Below are positions 25,715-34,227 of a DNA stretch of 64,000 bases, piece by piece. Every line of letters begins with the position of its first letter. Position 1 is the first letter of the stretch. Under the pieces are notes generated by a model. The model did no database searches and was not told the origin of the DNA. It worked only from the letters and a program-made list of their open reading frames with translations. The translations under genes and the position numbers were made by a program. The stretch lies in NCBI GenBank assembly GCA_029553955.1, contig JAKPJZ010000201.1, positions 62,001 through 126,000 of the forward strand, given 5' to 3'. This stretch comes from Chloroflexota bacterium. Lineage in GTDB: Bacteria > Chloroflexota > Anaerolineae > SpSt-313.

Positions 25715-26980
25715 CTACCCGTTCTCGCTCCAGCACGGCCTGAACTGCTGCCGCACGTCCTCGATCCTCGCCCCGATGACCGCAATCTCTTGCAGCCGGT
25801 TCGTGCCCAGCCCCATGCTGTGCGCCAGCTCGAGGTGATTGTCGGCGTTGACAAAGGGCGGGTTGGGGTAGGCCGCGGCCGGGTCAAAGCCCATGACGGC
25901 GGTGGCGACGGCGTCGGCGGCCACTGGATCCCGACCGGCGACGAGGACGCCGGGGGCGAGGGGGGCAAAGCTGCCGCGGGGCACCTCGCCGCCCTGGCCG
26001 GTGCGGATGCCGTCGCTGAGGGCGAGGTGGATGGGCCGGGCGCGGCAGAGGTCGACGACGGCGCGGGGCAGGCGACTGCGCGTGACGTCATCCGTGGGGC
26101 CGTGCAGGGCCGAGCGGTGCCAATCCTGCTCGCTGAGGCGATAGTGCGTGGCGGGGACGATGCCGACGAGGTTCTTGAGCGCCAGGGTGACGCCGCAGCG
26201 GCAGTGGGCTTTCATCTTGGCGACGGAGACAAAGGCGTCGACCTCCTGCAGCAGGCGGTGGGCGCTGATCTGCTCGTAGATGAATGCCCCCTGGCCCACG
26301 GGGAGCGAGGCGAAATCGCCGTAGGGGTCGGGGCGGTTGAGGTCCACCGGGCTTGCGCCGAGGCTGCGGGCGACCTCCTCGTAGCCGTAGCGGCGGAAGG
26401 AGTCGTCGTCAAAGAGGGCCTCGACGATGAAGAGCTCGCGGGCGCCGGCGTCCCGCAGGAGCTCGCCGAGCGCGCGCACGACCTCGGGATGGGTCATGTA
26501 GCTCTCGGTAGCGCTGAGGCCGGCGGGCGGGCTGAAGAAGCTGCCGCCGGTGAGGTTGACCTTGATGGCCACGCGGCTGCCGGAATGGACCACACCGGCG
26601 AGGCCGCCGAGGCCGTCGAGCAGGTCGCGCACGGCCCGGCGCACGATGGCGGGGTCATAGCTCGCGGCCCGGGCGATAGCGACGTGGGCACGGGCATCGG
26701 GCGTGGCCGGCGGCGCGATGGTGGCCGTGGTCGTGGGCGCCGCCGTGGCCCCTTCGCTGCACTCAGGGCAAGCTGTGGCGCTCGGCGCGAGGGTGGGCGC
26801 GGCGGTGGCCGTGGCCGATGCGGTGGCGCTCGGGGCCGGCGAGGGCGTCGCTGCGGGCGCGGCGGCGGGCGTGGGCGTGGCCGGCTCGGCGGCACGGCAG
26901 GCGCCCAGCAGGGCCGTGGCCGCCGCGATGTGGATGAAGCGGCGCCGGGTGATGCGCCCTGTGGCATGATGCTCGCTCAT
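25715..26980 (-). CDS. Tat-exported lipoprotein with a DUF362 domain
   Basis: The 421-residue product has the twin-arginine signal TRRRFIHIAAATALLGAC, in which LLGAC is also a lipobox, so it is probably exported folded and lipid-anchored. A Pro/Ala/Thr-rich linker (residues 33-95) includes the odd segment ACPECSEGATA, which looks repeat-derived. The DUF362 domain follows: VAIKVNLTGG, TESYMTHPEVVRALGELL, FVSVAKMKAHCRCGVTLALKNLVGI and VAGRDPVAADAVATAVMGFDP. The family often carries Fe-S clusters or acts in redox or cofactor chemistry; the function here is not known. Monocistronic. Confidence 0.85.
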   Translation of the reverse strand: MSEHHATGRITRRRFIHIAAATALLGACRAAEPATPTPAAAPAATPSPAPSATASATATAAPTLAPSATACPECSEGATAAPTTTATIAPPATPDARAHVAIARAASYDPAIVRRAVRDLLDGLGGLAGVVHSGSRVAIKVNLTGGSFFSPPAGLSATESYMTHPEVVRALGELLRDAGARELFIVEALFDDDSFRRYGYEEVARSLGASPVDLNRPDPYGDFASLPVGQGAFIYEQISAHRLLQEVDAFVSVAKMKAHCRCGVTLALKNLVGIVPATHYRLSEQDWHRSALHGPTDDVTRSRLPRAVVDLCRARPIHLALSDGIRTGQGGEVPRGSFAPLAPGVLVAGRDPVAADAVATAVMGFDPAAAYPNPPFVNADNHLELAHSMGLGTNRLQEIAVIGARIEDVRQQFRPCWSENG

Positions 26981-27095
26981 CTTGGCCTCCTCGCGGCAAT
27001 CCTCCCCTGCAGTCTAGGCGCTTTTCCAGGTTTGCCAAAAACTCGCTGCCGGTCGGCCCTGGGTGCCCCAGGACCAAGTTTCTGAGCGACTCCCT

Positions 27096-27124
27096 TTGAC
27101 AGAACATCGGCCGCGTGGTACAGT
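27096..27124 (+). promoter_or_regulatory. rex promoter
   Basis: TTGACA (27096-27101) and TACAGT (27119-27124) are 17 bases apart. Just downstream, 27127-27133 reads TTGTGAA, one half of the Rex operator consensus; the second half (TTCACAA) is not visible at normal spacing, so autoregulation is only a possibility. Confidence 0.65.
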
Positions 27125-27169
27125 GCTTGTGAAAAGCAGCACGATGTGAACGCAAAGGAATAAGCGGGT

Positions 27170-27808
27170 ATGGATAAGCCGGGCATTCCCAGGCCAACGT
27201 TGAGCCGGCTGCCGCTCTACCACCGCTTCCTGGCGCAGGTGAGCGAGGCGGGCCGGGCCGTGGTCTCGTCGGAGGAGATGGGGCGCGCGCTGAACCTGCC
27301 GGCGGCACAGATTCGCAAGGACCTCTCGTGCCTGGCCGAGTTTGGCCGGCCGGGCGTGGGCTACGAGGTGGCCGAGTTGTTGGCCAACCTGGAAGAGTTC
27401 CTGGGGCTGGCCAACGACAAGGAGGCCGTGGTGGTGGGTGCGGGGCGGCTGGGGCAGGCGCTGGCGAGCTACCCCGGCTTTGCCGCCTATGGCCTGCGCA
27501 TCGTCGCGCTCTTTGATGTGGACCCTGCCAAGATCGGCCTCGAGGTGGCGGAGCGGCCGGTCTTTGCGCTGGAAAAGCTGGCCGACCTGGTGGGGCGGCT
27601 GCACATCCAGATGGGCATCATTACCGTGCCGGCCGCGGCGGCGCAGGCCGTGGCCGACGCCATGGTGGCCGCCGGCATCACGGTGATCTGGAATTTCGCG
27701 CCCGCCCGTGTGGGCGTGCCTGCGGGCATCTGGCTGGAGAGCGAAGACCTGGCGTCACACCTGGCGACGCTGTCGTATCACATCAAGCGCAGGGGCAGGA
27801 AGGCGTAG
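27170..27808 (+). CDS. rex: Redox-sensing transcriptional repressor Rex
   Basis: Rex senses the NADH/NAD+ ratio and represses fermentation and hydrogen genes when NADH is low. The 212-residue length is typical. The N-terminal winged helix shows TLSRLPLYHRFLAQ, SSEEMGRALNLPAAQIRKDL and SCLAEFGRPGVGYEV. The Rossmann domain has AVVVGAGRLGQALASYPGF and IVALFDVDPAKIG, and near the end is the Rex segment IWNFAPARVGVPAGI. AAGGAA precedes the ATG by about 10 bases. The hydrogenase-like sensor gene downstream is a plausible target by function. Confidence 0.96.
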   Translation: MDKPGIPRPTLSRLPLYHRFLAQVSEAGRAVVSSEEMGRALNLPAAQIRKDLSCLAEFGRPGVGYEVAELLANLEEFLGLANDKEAVVVGAGRLGQALASYPGFAAYGLRIVALFDVDPAKIGLEVAERPVFALEKLADLVGRLHIQMGIITVPAAAAQAVADAMVAAGITVIWNFAPARVGVPAGIWLESEDLASHLATLSYHIKRRGRKA

Positions 27809-28328
27809 ACAGGGAATCTGAACTACAGTGCGACGTCATTCGCCTGCCGCAGGGTTGCGGCAACCTTGAGGTACTCATCTGAAAACGCTCCCAGGCGCCG
27901 TAGCCTAGCCCCTTGTGGGCGTTTTCATCGCTTGTGGTGCCCTTGGGGGCATGTCGTCTGCTCTGAAAATGCTCCCAGGCGCCGTAGCCTAGCCCCTTGT
28001 GGGCGTTTTCATCGCTTGCGGTGCCCTTGGGGGCATGATGTCTGTTCAGAAACTTGGTCCTGTCATTGCGAGCGTAGCGAAGCAATCCCTTGGTTGCGAG
28101 CGCAGCGATGCAACTCCACGTCGGGCATCGGAGTTGCCTCGCTTCGCTCGCAACCTGGGGATTGCTTCGTCGGCGGCTGCGGTCGCCTCCTCGCAATGAC
28201 AGGCCAAGGTTCTGTGCTGGTCACAGGGTTCGGAGACCCTGGGATACTCGCAATGACGGGCTGAGCAGTTGCCTGCGAAAAACGGACTCCGCGTCCTCTG
28301 CGGTTAGCCCATGAGAGGGTGGTAGCTG
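27809..28328. repeat. Intergenic region with a tandem family I repeat and a GCGAAGCAATC-type repeat
   Basis: 27882-28043 holds two copies of an approximately 80-base unit containing CCGTAGCCTAGCCCCTTGTG and CTTGGGGGCATG. 28060-28260 holds inverted and direct motifs of the type CATTGCGAGCGTAGCGAAGC, CTCGCTTCGCTCGCAA and CTCGCAATGAC. No gene was seen, and the predicted leader of the hydrogenase-like gene begins in or after this block. Confidence 0.7.
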
Positions 28329-30122
28329 ATGAAGGGCGGCGTGATTCAGACGAACGTGGCCCGGTGTCGCGACTGCTACTCGTGTGTGCGCGCCTGCTCG
28401 GTGAAGGCGGTGCGCGTGCAGGATGCGCAGGCGCAGGTGGTGCAGGAGCTGTGCATCGTCTGCGGCACCTGCGTGCGGGCCTGCCCACAGGGGGCCAAGC
28501 AGGTGCGCAACGACCGGTCGATCGTGGAGCAAGCGCTGGCCGAGGGACGGCCGGTGGTCGCGAGCGTGGCGCCGTCGGCGCCGGCCTTCTTTGATCTGAC
28601 CTCGTTCGTGGCTATGGAGGAGGCGCTGCAGGCGCTGGGCTTTGCCGCCGCCGGCGAGACGGCGTTCGGCGCCGAGATGGTGGGCCGCGCCCATGGCCGC
28701 CTGCTGGCCGAGGGCGGCGGCGTGCGCCCGGTCATCGCCGCCGCCTGCCCGGTGGTGGTGAACCTGGTCGAGATGTACTATCCCGACCTGATCGTGCACC
28801 TGGCGCCCATCGTCTCGCCGATGATCGCCCATGGCCGCTGGCTCAGGCGGCACTACGGCCCCACGGCCTGCATTGTGTTCATCGGCCCATGCCTGGGCAA
28901 GAAGGGCGAGGTGCGCGCCGAGGGGCTGCAAGGCGCCGTCGACGCGGCGCTGACCTTTAGCGAGCTGGCCAAGTGGCTCAAGGAGCGCGGCATCGCCATC
29001 GCCCGCCCGGCTGAGCCGCCCGAGCCGGAGCCGGTGCGCCCGGCGGCCAGGCTCTTCCCGGTCGAAGGGGGCCTGGTGGGCACGGCGCGGCTGAGCACCG
29101 ATATGCTGGCCGAGCACGTGATCACCGCCTCGGGGCTCGAGGCCTGCCGCGATGTGTTGGAGGGCATCCGCTCGGGTGCGCTCGAGGCTGGCCTGGCCGA
29201 GCTGATGGCCTGCGAGGGCGGCTGCATCAACGGCCCGGTGATGGCGGGGCTGCACCCCGTCTCGCTCTACCGGCAACGCCTGCTGGCCTATGCTGGCCGG
29301 CAGCAGCCGCAACCCTTGCCCACAGGCGCAGCCCGTAGGGGCGGTTCGGGAACCGCCCCCGGTTCGCGAACCGCCCTCCCCTCCGGCGACGAGGATTGGC
29401 CCGACCTCAGCCGCAGCTTCCACGACCGCAGCCAGCCGGTGCCCGAGTTCAGCGAGGAAGAGATCAGGGCAGCGCTGGCCATGGTGGAAAAATACTCGCC
29501 GCAGGACGAGCTGAACTGCGGCGCCTGCGGCTATCCGAGCTGCCGCGCCAAAGCCATCGCCGCGCTGCGCGGCATGGCCGAGTTGACGATGTGCATCCCC
29601 TACATGCGCAGCCGCGCCGAATCGCTCACCAACGTGGTCATGGACGCGGTGCCCAACGCCGTGCTCGTGGTCGACGAGCAACTGCACGTGCACGAAGCCT
29701 CGGCCTCGGCGCAGCGCATGTTCGGGCGCCACCGCGGCGAGATGCTGGGGCGACACCTGCGCGAGTTTGTGCCCGTGCTCACCCTCTTCCTGCAGGCGCA
29801 GGGGTCGGGCGAGATGGCCTGGAGCGAGAAGGTGCGCCTACGCGAGGGCCTGATTGTCGATATGGCCGTGGTGCCGGTGCCGGGCAAGGGCCTGCTGGTC
29901 TCGGTGCTGCGCGACATTACCGAGCACGAAGCGGCGCGGGCGGCGCTGGCCCACCTGCGCGCCGAGACGCTCGACCGCACCCAGGCGGTCATCAAAAAGC
30001 AGATGCGCGTGGCCCACGAGATTGCAGGGCTCTTGGGCGAGACGACTGCCGAGACCAAGGTGCTGCTGACCGAGCTGCGGCGCCTGCTGGAGAAGGATGA
30101 GGACGGTGAAGCAGCTCGTTGA
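28329..30122 (+). CDS. HydS-like sensory [FeFe]-hydrogenase with a PAS domain
   Basis: The 597-residue protein has two N-terminal 4Fe-4S motifs (CRDCYSCVRAC and CIVCGTCVRAC), then an [FeFe]-hydrogenase H-cluster region. The cluster motifs are L1 AAACPVVVNL, L2 GPCLGKKGE and L3 ELMACEGGCINGP. All four cubane cysteines are present, but the proton-relay cysteine before L1's CP is Ala, as known for HydS-type sensory hydrogenases. A CGACGYPSC iron-sulfur motif follows near residue 396, a PAS domain spans about 430-540, and there is a helical tail. The palindromic stretch 29334-29385 is an apparent in-frame insertion. GAGAGGGTGG lies before the ATG. The gene overlaps the phosphatase gene by 26 bases. 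It probably signals redox or H2 state rather than producing bulk hydrogen. Confidence 0.85.
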   Translation: MKGGVIQTNVARCRDCYSCVRACSVKAVRVQDAQAQVVQELCIVCGTCVRACPQGAKQVRNDRSIVEQALAEGRPVVASVAPSAPAFFDLTSFVAMEEALQALGFAAAGETAFGAEMVGRAHGRLLAEGGGVRPVIAAACPVVVNLVEMYYPDLIVHLAPIVSPMIAHGRWLRRHYGPTACIVFIGPCLGKKGEVRAEGLQGAVDAALTFSELAKWLKERGIAIARPAEPPEPEPVRPAARLFPVEGGLVGTARLSTDMLAEHVITASGLEACRDVLEGIRSGALEAGLAELMACEGGCINGPVMAGLHPVSLYRQRLLAYAGRQQPQPLPTGAARRGGSGTAPGSRTALPSGDEDWPDLSRSFHDRSQPVPEFSEEEIRAALAMVEKYSPQDELNCGACGYPSCRAKAIAALRGMAELTMCIPYMRSRAESLTNVVMDAVPNAVLVVDEQLHVHEASASAQRMFGRHRGEMLGRHLREFVPVLTLFLQAQGSGEMAWSEKVRLREGLIVDMAVVPVPGKGLLVSVLRDITEHEAARAALAHLRAETLDRTQAVIKKQMRVAHEIAGLLGETTAETKVLLTELRRLLEKDEDGEAAR

Positions 30123-31275
30123 GGTGGCCTACCGTTGCCTGGCCAAGCACGGCGAGGAACTGTGCGGCGACGCCGTGCGCCTCAAAGCCACACCGTCGTC
30201 GCTGATCGTGGGTCTCTCCGATGGGCTCGGCAGCGGCGTCAAGGCGCACATCCTGGCCACGCTGACGGTGACCATCGGCGTAGACATGCTCGAAAAGGGC
30301 GAGACGATCGACGAGGTCATCGAGACCCTCACCGACACCTTGCCCGAGTGCCAGGTGCGCCGGCTGGCGTACGCGACCTTTTCGGTGCTGATGGTGGAGC
30401 AGGGCCGGCGCGCCTACCTGGTGGAATACGACAACCCACCGCTCGTGCTGATCCGTGACAGGCAGCTCGTCAGCCTGCCGATGGTCGAGCGTGAGGTGGG
30501 CGGGCGCAGCATCCGCGAATGCAAGTTCGAGCTGCAAGAGGGCGACTATATGACCCTGGTGTCGGATGGCTACGTCCACGCCGGGGTGGGCGGGCTGTAC
30601 AAGCTGGGCTGGGGCTGGAAGAACCTGGCCGTCTCGCTCACGCGCTGGGCGGCCACCGGCGGCGATGCCTACCAGTTGACCGGCGCCCTGGCGCGCACTT
30701 GCCTCAAGCTGTACGATGGCCGGCCGGGCGACGATGCTACCGCCGTGGGCATGAAGGTGCGCCGCCCCGTGCTGGCCACCATCCTTACCGGCCCACCCTC
30801 GCGGCCCGAGCTCGACCGCCAGACTGTGGAGCGCTTTATGGCTGCCGAGGGGCTCAAGGTCATCTGTGGCGGCACGACCGCGCAGGTGGCGGCGCGTGAG
30901 ACGGGGCATACCCTGCGCGTGTTGCTCGAGCGCCGCCTGCCCGGAGTTGCCGCCCGCAAGGAAAAGATCCCTCCGATGGCGCGTCTGGAGGGGGTGGACC
31001 TGGTCACCGAAGGCATCATCACCCTGAGCAAGGCCTCCGAACGCCTGCAGGTCGCCGAGACCATCCACGACCTGCCCCCCGCGCACGACGGCGCGACCGA
31101 GCTGGCGCGGGTACTGCTGCGGGCCGACGTCCTGCACTTTATGGTCGGTGAGGCCATCAATCCCTACCAGCTCGCCGATGTGGTGCGCGGCAAGCCCATG
31201 CGCCAGGTGTACGTGGAGGAGCTCATCGCGCAGCTCGAAACGCGGGGCAAGGTGGTCACGGTCGAGCGCCTGTAG
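30097..31275 (+). CDS. SpoIIE-type PP2C serine phosphatase with a C-terminal extension
   Basis: The 392-residue product carries a PP2C/SpoIIE domain in residues 1-225. Metal-site segments are GLSDGLGSGVKAH, the Asp/Gly pair in YMTLVSDGYVHAG and PGDDATAVGMKV. Residues 230-392 form a second region (FMAAEGLKVICGGTTAQVAA) not assigned to a known domain. The ATG lies within the end of the hydrogenase-like gene after GAGAAGG, so the two are coupled. By context it should dephosphorylate a serine/threonine protein (anti-sigma-antagonist type) in response to the hydrogenase/PAS sensor; this is inference. Confidence 0.85.
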   Translation: MRTVKQLVEVAYRCLAKHGEELCGDAVRLKATPSSLIVGLSDGLGSGVKAHILATLTVTIGVDMLEKGETIDEVIETLTDTLPECQVRRLAYATFSVLMVEQGRRAYLVEYDNPPLVLIRDRQLVSLPMVEREVGGRSIRECKFELQEGDYMTLVSDGYVHAGVGGLYKLGWGWKNLAVSLTRWAATGGDAYQLTGALARTCLKLYDGRPGDDATAVGMKVRRPVLATILTGPPSRPELDRQTVERFMAAEGLKVICGGTTAQVAARETGHTLRVLLERRLPGVAARKEKIPPMARLEGVDLVTEGIITLSKASERLQVAETIHDLPPAHDGATELARVLLRADVLHFMVGEAINPYQLADVVRGKPMRQVYVEELIAQLETRGKVVTVERL

Positions 31276-31578
31276 GACGGGCTTTCCAGCCCGTCAACGT
31301 GTCGCAACGGCGAGGGCTGGACAGGCTGGAAAGCCTGTCCCACAGGCCCGCAGGGCGGGCTTTCCAGCCCGTCAACGTGTCGCAACGGCGAGGGCTGGAC
31401 AGGCTGGAAAGCCTATCCCACAGGCCCGTAGGGCGGGCCTTCCAGCCCGTCAACGTGTCGCAACGGCGAGGGCCGGACAGGCTGGAAAGCCTATCCCACA
31501 GGCCCGTAGGGCGGGCTTTCCAGCCCGTCAACGTGTCGCAACGGCGAGGGCTGGACAGGCTGGAAAGCCTGTCCCACT
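31275..31578. repeat. Tandem repeat, four copies of 78 bases
   Basis: The marker AACGTGTCGCAACGGCGAGG recurs at 31296, 31374, 31452 and 31530, an exact 78-base period. Each unit holds the hairpins GGGCTTTCCAGCCC and GGACAGGCTGGAAAGCCTGTCC-like arms. It starts at the stop codon of the phosphatase gene. Units differ by one to three bases and have no variable spacer. Confidence 0.9.
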
Positions 31579-31638
31579 TGCGAACGAGGGCTGGCGTTTC
31601 GTAGTACAGACTTGGCAGTAGAGCTGCGAAAGGAGCGT

Positions 31639-32019
31639 ATGGCCCACGGCACATTCGGCACGGCGATCAACTGTATGGACGGGCGGGTGCAGGAGCCGGT
31701 GACGCGCTGGCTGAAAGAGACCTACGGGCTCGACTATGTGGACATGATCACCGAGCCCGGGCCCGAGAAGGTGCTGGCCGAGGGCGGGCCGCAGACGGCG
31801 GCGTTCCTGGCCAAGGCGCGCATCTCGGTGCAGGCCCACGGCTCGCGGGTGCTCGCCATCGTTGCTCACGATGACTGCGCCGGCAACCCCGTGAGCCCCG
31901 ACGTGCACCAGGCCCAGGTGCGCCAGGCGATGGAGGTGCTGCGCGGCTGGGGGCTGCACGTACAGGTCATCGGCCTGTGGGTCGACGCGCAGTGGCAGGT
32001 GCAGCCGGTCGGCGACTGA
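31639..32019 (+). CDS. Beta-carbonic-anhydrase-like protein (small)
   Basis: The 126-residue product has the zinc motifs of beta-carbonic anhydrases: Cys-x-Asp-x-Arg as INCMDGRVQ at the start and His-x2-Cys as VAHDDCAGNP near residue 80. Between them are WLKETYGLDYVDMITEPGPE and a conserved-looking GGPQTAAF. It is far shorter than the usual 190-220 residues, but short homologs of this form are seen in Chloroflexota and Firmicutes. It may be a real enzyme or only share the zinc fold. AAGGAGCGT precedes the ATG. Confidence 0.75.
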   Translation: MAHGTFGTAINCMDGRVQEPVTRWLKETYGLDYVDMITEPGPEKVLAEGGPQTAAFLAKARISVQAHGSRVLAIVAHDDCAGNPVSPDVHQAQVRQAMEVLRGWGLHVQVIGLWVDAQWQVQPVGD

Positions 32020-32042
32020 CCGGCGCCGCTGCTCTACTGAAG

Positions 32043-32108
32043 GGATTGATGGACAGGCGCGGCCAGGCCGCCCCGCAGGGCGGCCTGGCCGCGCCTGTCC
32101 ATCAATCC
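32043..32108. repeat. Perfect palindrome, 31-base arms
   Basis: 32043-32073 and 32078-32108 are exact inverted copies around the loop CGCA; the outer part reads GGATTGATGGACAGGCGC. It begins 23 bases after the carbonic-anhydrase-like gene. It has no T-tract in the plus direction, so it is not a standard terminator. Confidence 0.9.
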
Positions 32109-32180
32109 CCCCCCTGCTGGCGCAAACCGTCCGCTCGTGGTATAGTGGCGCCAGGCGAGCCATGCGTTCGCCCAGGAGGT

Positions 32181-32954
32181 GTGGCGCTGGACGCAGAGAC
32201 GAGCGGCGCGGCCGAGGAGGCCGTGCTGGAGGGGCACATCGCGGTGACCGCGGCGCTCGAAGCGCGCAGCCGCGAGATCAGGCGCATCCTCATCGCGCGC
32301 GACAAGCGCGAGGACCCGGCCGTGGCGCGCCTGCTGCAGCGCGCGCGGGCCGCGGGCGTGGCGGTGCAGCGTGTCGACGCGGCGGCCATCGCCGAGCGCG
32401 CCAGCGGTCAGACGCACGGCGGCGTCATCGCCCTGGTGGGGCCGCGGCGCTTTGTGGGCCTGGGCGACCTCATCGCCGGCAAGGAACGTCCCTGCATCGT
32501 CATGCTCGACGGCGTGGAGGACCCCTTCAACTTTGGCGACGCCACGCGCTCGCTTTACGCTGCCGGCATCGACGGCCTGGTGTTGCGACCCCGCAACTGG
32601 ACCAGCGCCGCGGCGGTGGTGGGCCGCGCCTCGGCGGGAGCCTCGGAGCGCCTGCCCATGGCCGTGGCCGAGACGGCGCTCGACGCCGCGGCGTTCTTCA
32701 AGGCGCGCGGACTGGCGCTGGCCTGCGCCGTCAAACACAACGCCGTGCCGCTCTTCGAGGCCGACCTGGCGCAGCCGCTTTTCCTGGTCATCGGCGGCGA
32801 AAAGCGCGGCATCAGCCGGTCACTCGTCGAGCAGGCCGACCTGCTCGTGCAGATCCCCTACGGGCGGCCGTTCGCGGCCTCGCTGGGCACCGCTTCGGCC
32901 ACGGCGGTGATGGCGTTCGAGATCGAGAGGCAGCGGCGCCAGCGGCAGGGCTGA
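32181..32954 (+). CDS. SpoU/TrmH-family RNA 2'-O-methyltransferase
   Basis: The product of about 257 residues has a substrate-binding N-domain (LEGHIAVTAALEARSREIRR, THGGVIALVGPRRF) and the SPOUT knot with LDGVEDPFNFGDATRSLYAA, LFLVIGGEKRGISRSLVEQA and a C-terminal ASLGTASATAVMAFE. Such enzymes methylate ribose in rRNA or tRNA; the closest type is RlmB-like. The start is uncertain: AGGAGG (32174-32179) lies only one base before GTG 32181 but seven before a CTG at 32187; a GTG at 32223 is a third option. TATAGT at 32141 could be its -10 box. Confidence 0.88.
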   Translation: MALDAETSGAAEEAVLEGHIAVTAALEARSREIRRILIARDKREDPAVARLLQRARAAGVAVQRVDAAAIAERASGQTHGGVIALVGPRRFVGLGDLIAGKERPCIVMLDGVEDPFNFGDATRSLYAAGIDGLVLRPRNWTSAAAVVGRASAGASERLPMAVAETALDAAAFFKARGLALACAVKHNAVPLFEADLAQPLFLVIGGEKRGISRSLVEQADLLVQIPYGRPFAASLGTASATAVMAFEIERQRRQRQG

Positions 32955-33140
32955 CGCCGGGTTTGCACCCAGAAAGCATCCTCACGGTGCTGGTGACCGG
33001 CTTTCACGCTACGCGCTATCCCGGTGCAGGATCCTTAAGGTTCCTGGCCCAGAGCCGGGTGGGAGCAGCGCCAGGTGCCCGGCTATCACCAGGATGTTGA
33101 GGGCGACGAGCCACCGCTGCCTCAAGAAAGGGCAGATACC

Positions 33141-33995
33141 ATGCCACGACTTGGCGCCCACATGTCAATTGCCGGCGGGGTCGACCAGGCGCTGCTGCGT
33201 GGCCGGTCGGTGGGCTGCGAGACGGTGCAGATCTTTGTCAAGTCGCCCAACCGCTGGGCGCCGCGGCCGCTGCCCGAGGAGGAGATCGCCCGCTTCAGGC
33301 AGGCGCAGGCCGAGACGGGCATCGACCCGGTGTTCGCCCACGATTCGTATCTGAACAACGTGGCGACGCCCGACCCCGAGCTGTGGACCAAATCGCTGGC
33401 CGGGCTGCTGGAGGAAGTGGAGCACTCGGAGGCCCTGGGGCTGCCCTACCTGGTGATGCACCCGGGGGCGCATATGACATCGGGCGCCGGCGAGGGCCTG
33501 GCGCGCATCGCGCAGGCGCTCGACGAGATCCACGCGCGCACGCCGGGCTACCGGGTGCGCATCCTGCTCGAGAACACGGCGGGCCAGGGCACGGTGCTGG
33601 GCGGGCGCCTGGCGGAGCTGGGCGAGATCATGCGCCGCGTGCGCGCGCCCGAGCGACTGGGCGTGTGCTTCGATACCTGCCACGCCTTCGCCGCCGGCTA
33701 TGACTTGCGCTCGCCCGAAGGCTACGAGGCGACGATGGCCGAGCTCAAGGCGGCGGTGGGCCTGGCGCGGGTGCTGGCCTTCCACCTGAACGACGCGGCG
33801 GGCCGGCTCGGCGGCCACCGCGACCGCCATGCGCACATCGGCCAGGGCGAGCTCGGGCTGGGCGCCTTCCGCCGCCTGCTCAACGACCGGCGCTGGCAGG
33901 ACCGGCCGATGGTGCTCGAGACCGACAAATCGCCCGATATGCATGAGGACGTGGAGAACCTGGCGCGGCTGCGAAGCCTGCTGGAGAAGGGCTAG
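33141..33995 (+). CDS. nfo: Deoxyribonuclease IV (endonuclease IV)
   Basis: It nicks DNA 5' to abasic sites in base excision repair and uses three zinc ions. The 284-residue length is normal. It begins MPRLGAHMSIAGGVDQAL; further motifs are CETVQIFVKSPNRWAPRP, FAHDSYLNNVATPD, YLVMHPGAHM, ILLENTAGQGTVLG, LGVCFDTCHAFAAGYDL, AFHLNDAAGRLGGHRDRHAH and IGQGELG. These contain the metal-binding His, Glu and Asp residues. A weak AAAGGG lies before the ATG. It stands alone between the SpoU gene and the YczE-type gene. Confidence 0.97.
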   Translation: MPRLGAHMSIAGGVDQALLRGRSVGCETVQIFVKSPNRWAPRPLPEEEIARFRQAQAETGIDPVFAHDSYLNNVATPDPELWTKSLAGLLEEVEHSEALGLPYLVMHPGAHMTSGAGEGLARIAQALDEIHARTPGYRVRILLENTAGQGTVLGGRLAELGEIMRRVRAPERLGVCFDTCHAFAAGYDLRSPEGYEATMAELKAAVGLARVLAFHLNDAAGRLGGHRDRHAHIGQGELGLGAFRRLLNDRRWQDRPMVLETDKSPDMHEDVENLARLRSLLEKG

Positions 33996-34227
33996 CCCGA
34001 GAGAAGGAAGAGCGAACCACGAAGGGCACAAAGGTTTCGTGATTCTTTGTGTCCTGACTTGAAAATGAGGCGCAACCCCACGTAGCCTAGCCCCTTGTGG
34101 GCGTTTTCCCGCGTGGTGGTGAGCGTCGCGCTCATGAGCACTTCGTGGTTCAGCTGCTCCCTCGATGGGCTGAAAGGGGTCGAACGGATTGCGATTGCAT
34201 GTGCGGGCGTGGGGCGCCGGAGTGTGG

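Noticed and set aside
27126-27150. Full Rex operator upstream of rex
   Set aside because: Only one half-site (TTGTGAA) is present; the symmetric TTCACAA is missing.
31275-31578. Possible CRISPR array or attachment-site cluster (78-base period)
   Set aside because: The whole 78-base unit is conserved; there are no spacers and no integrase nearby.
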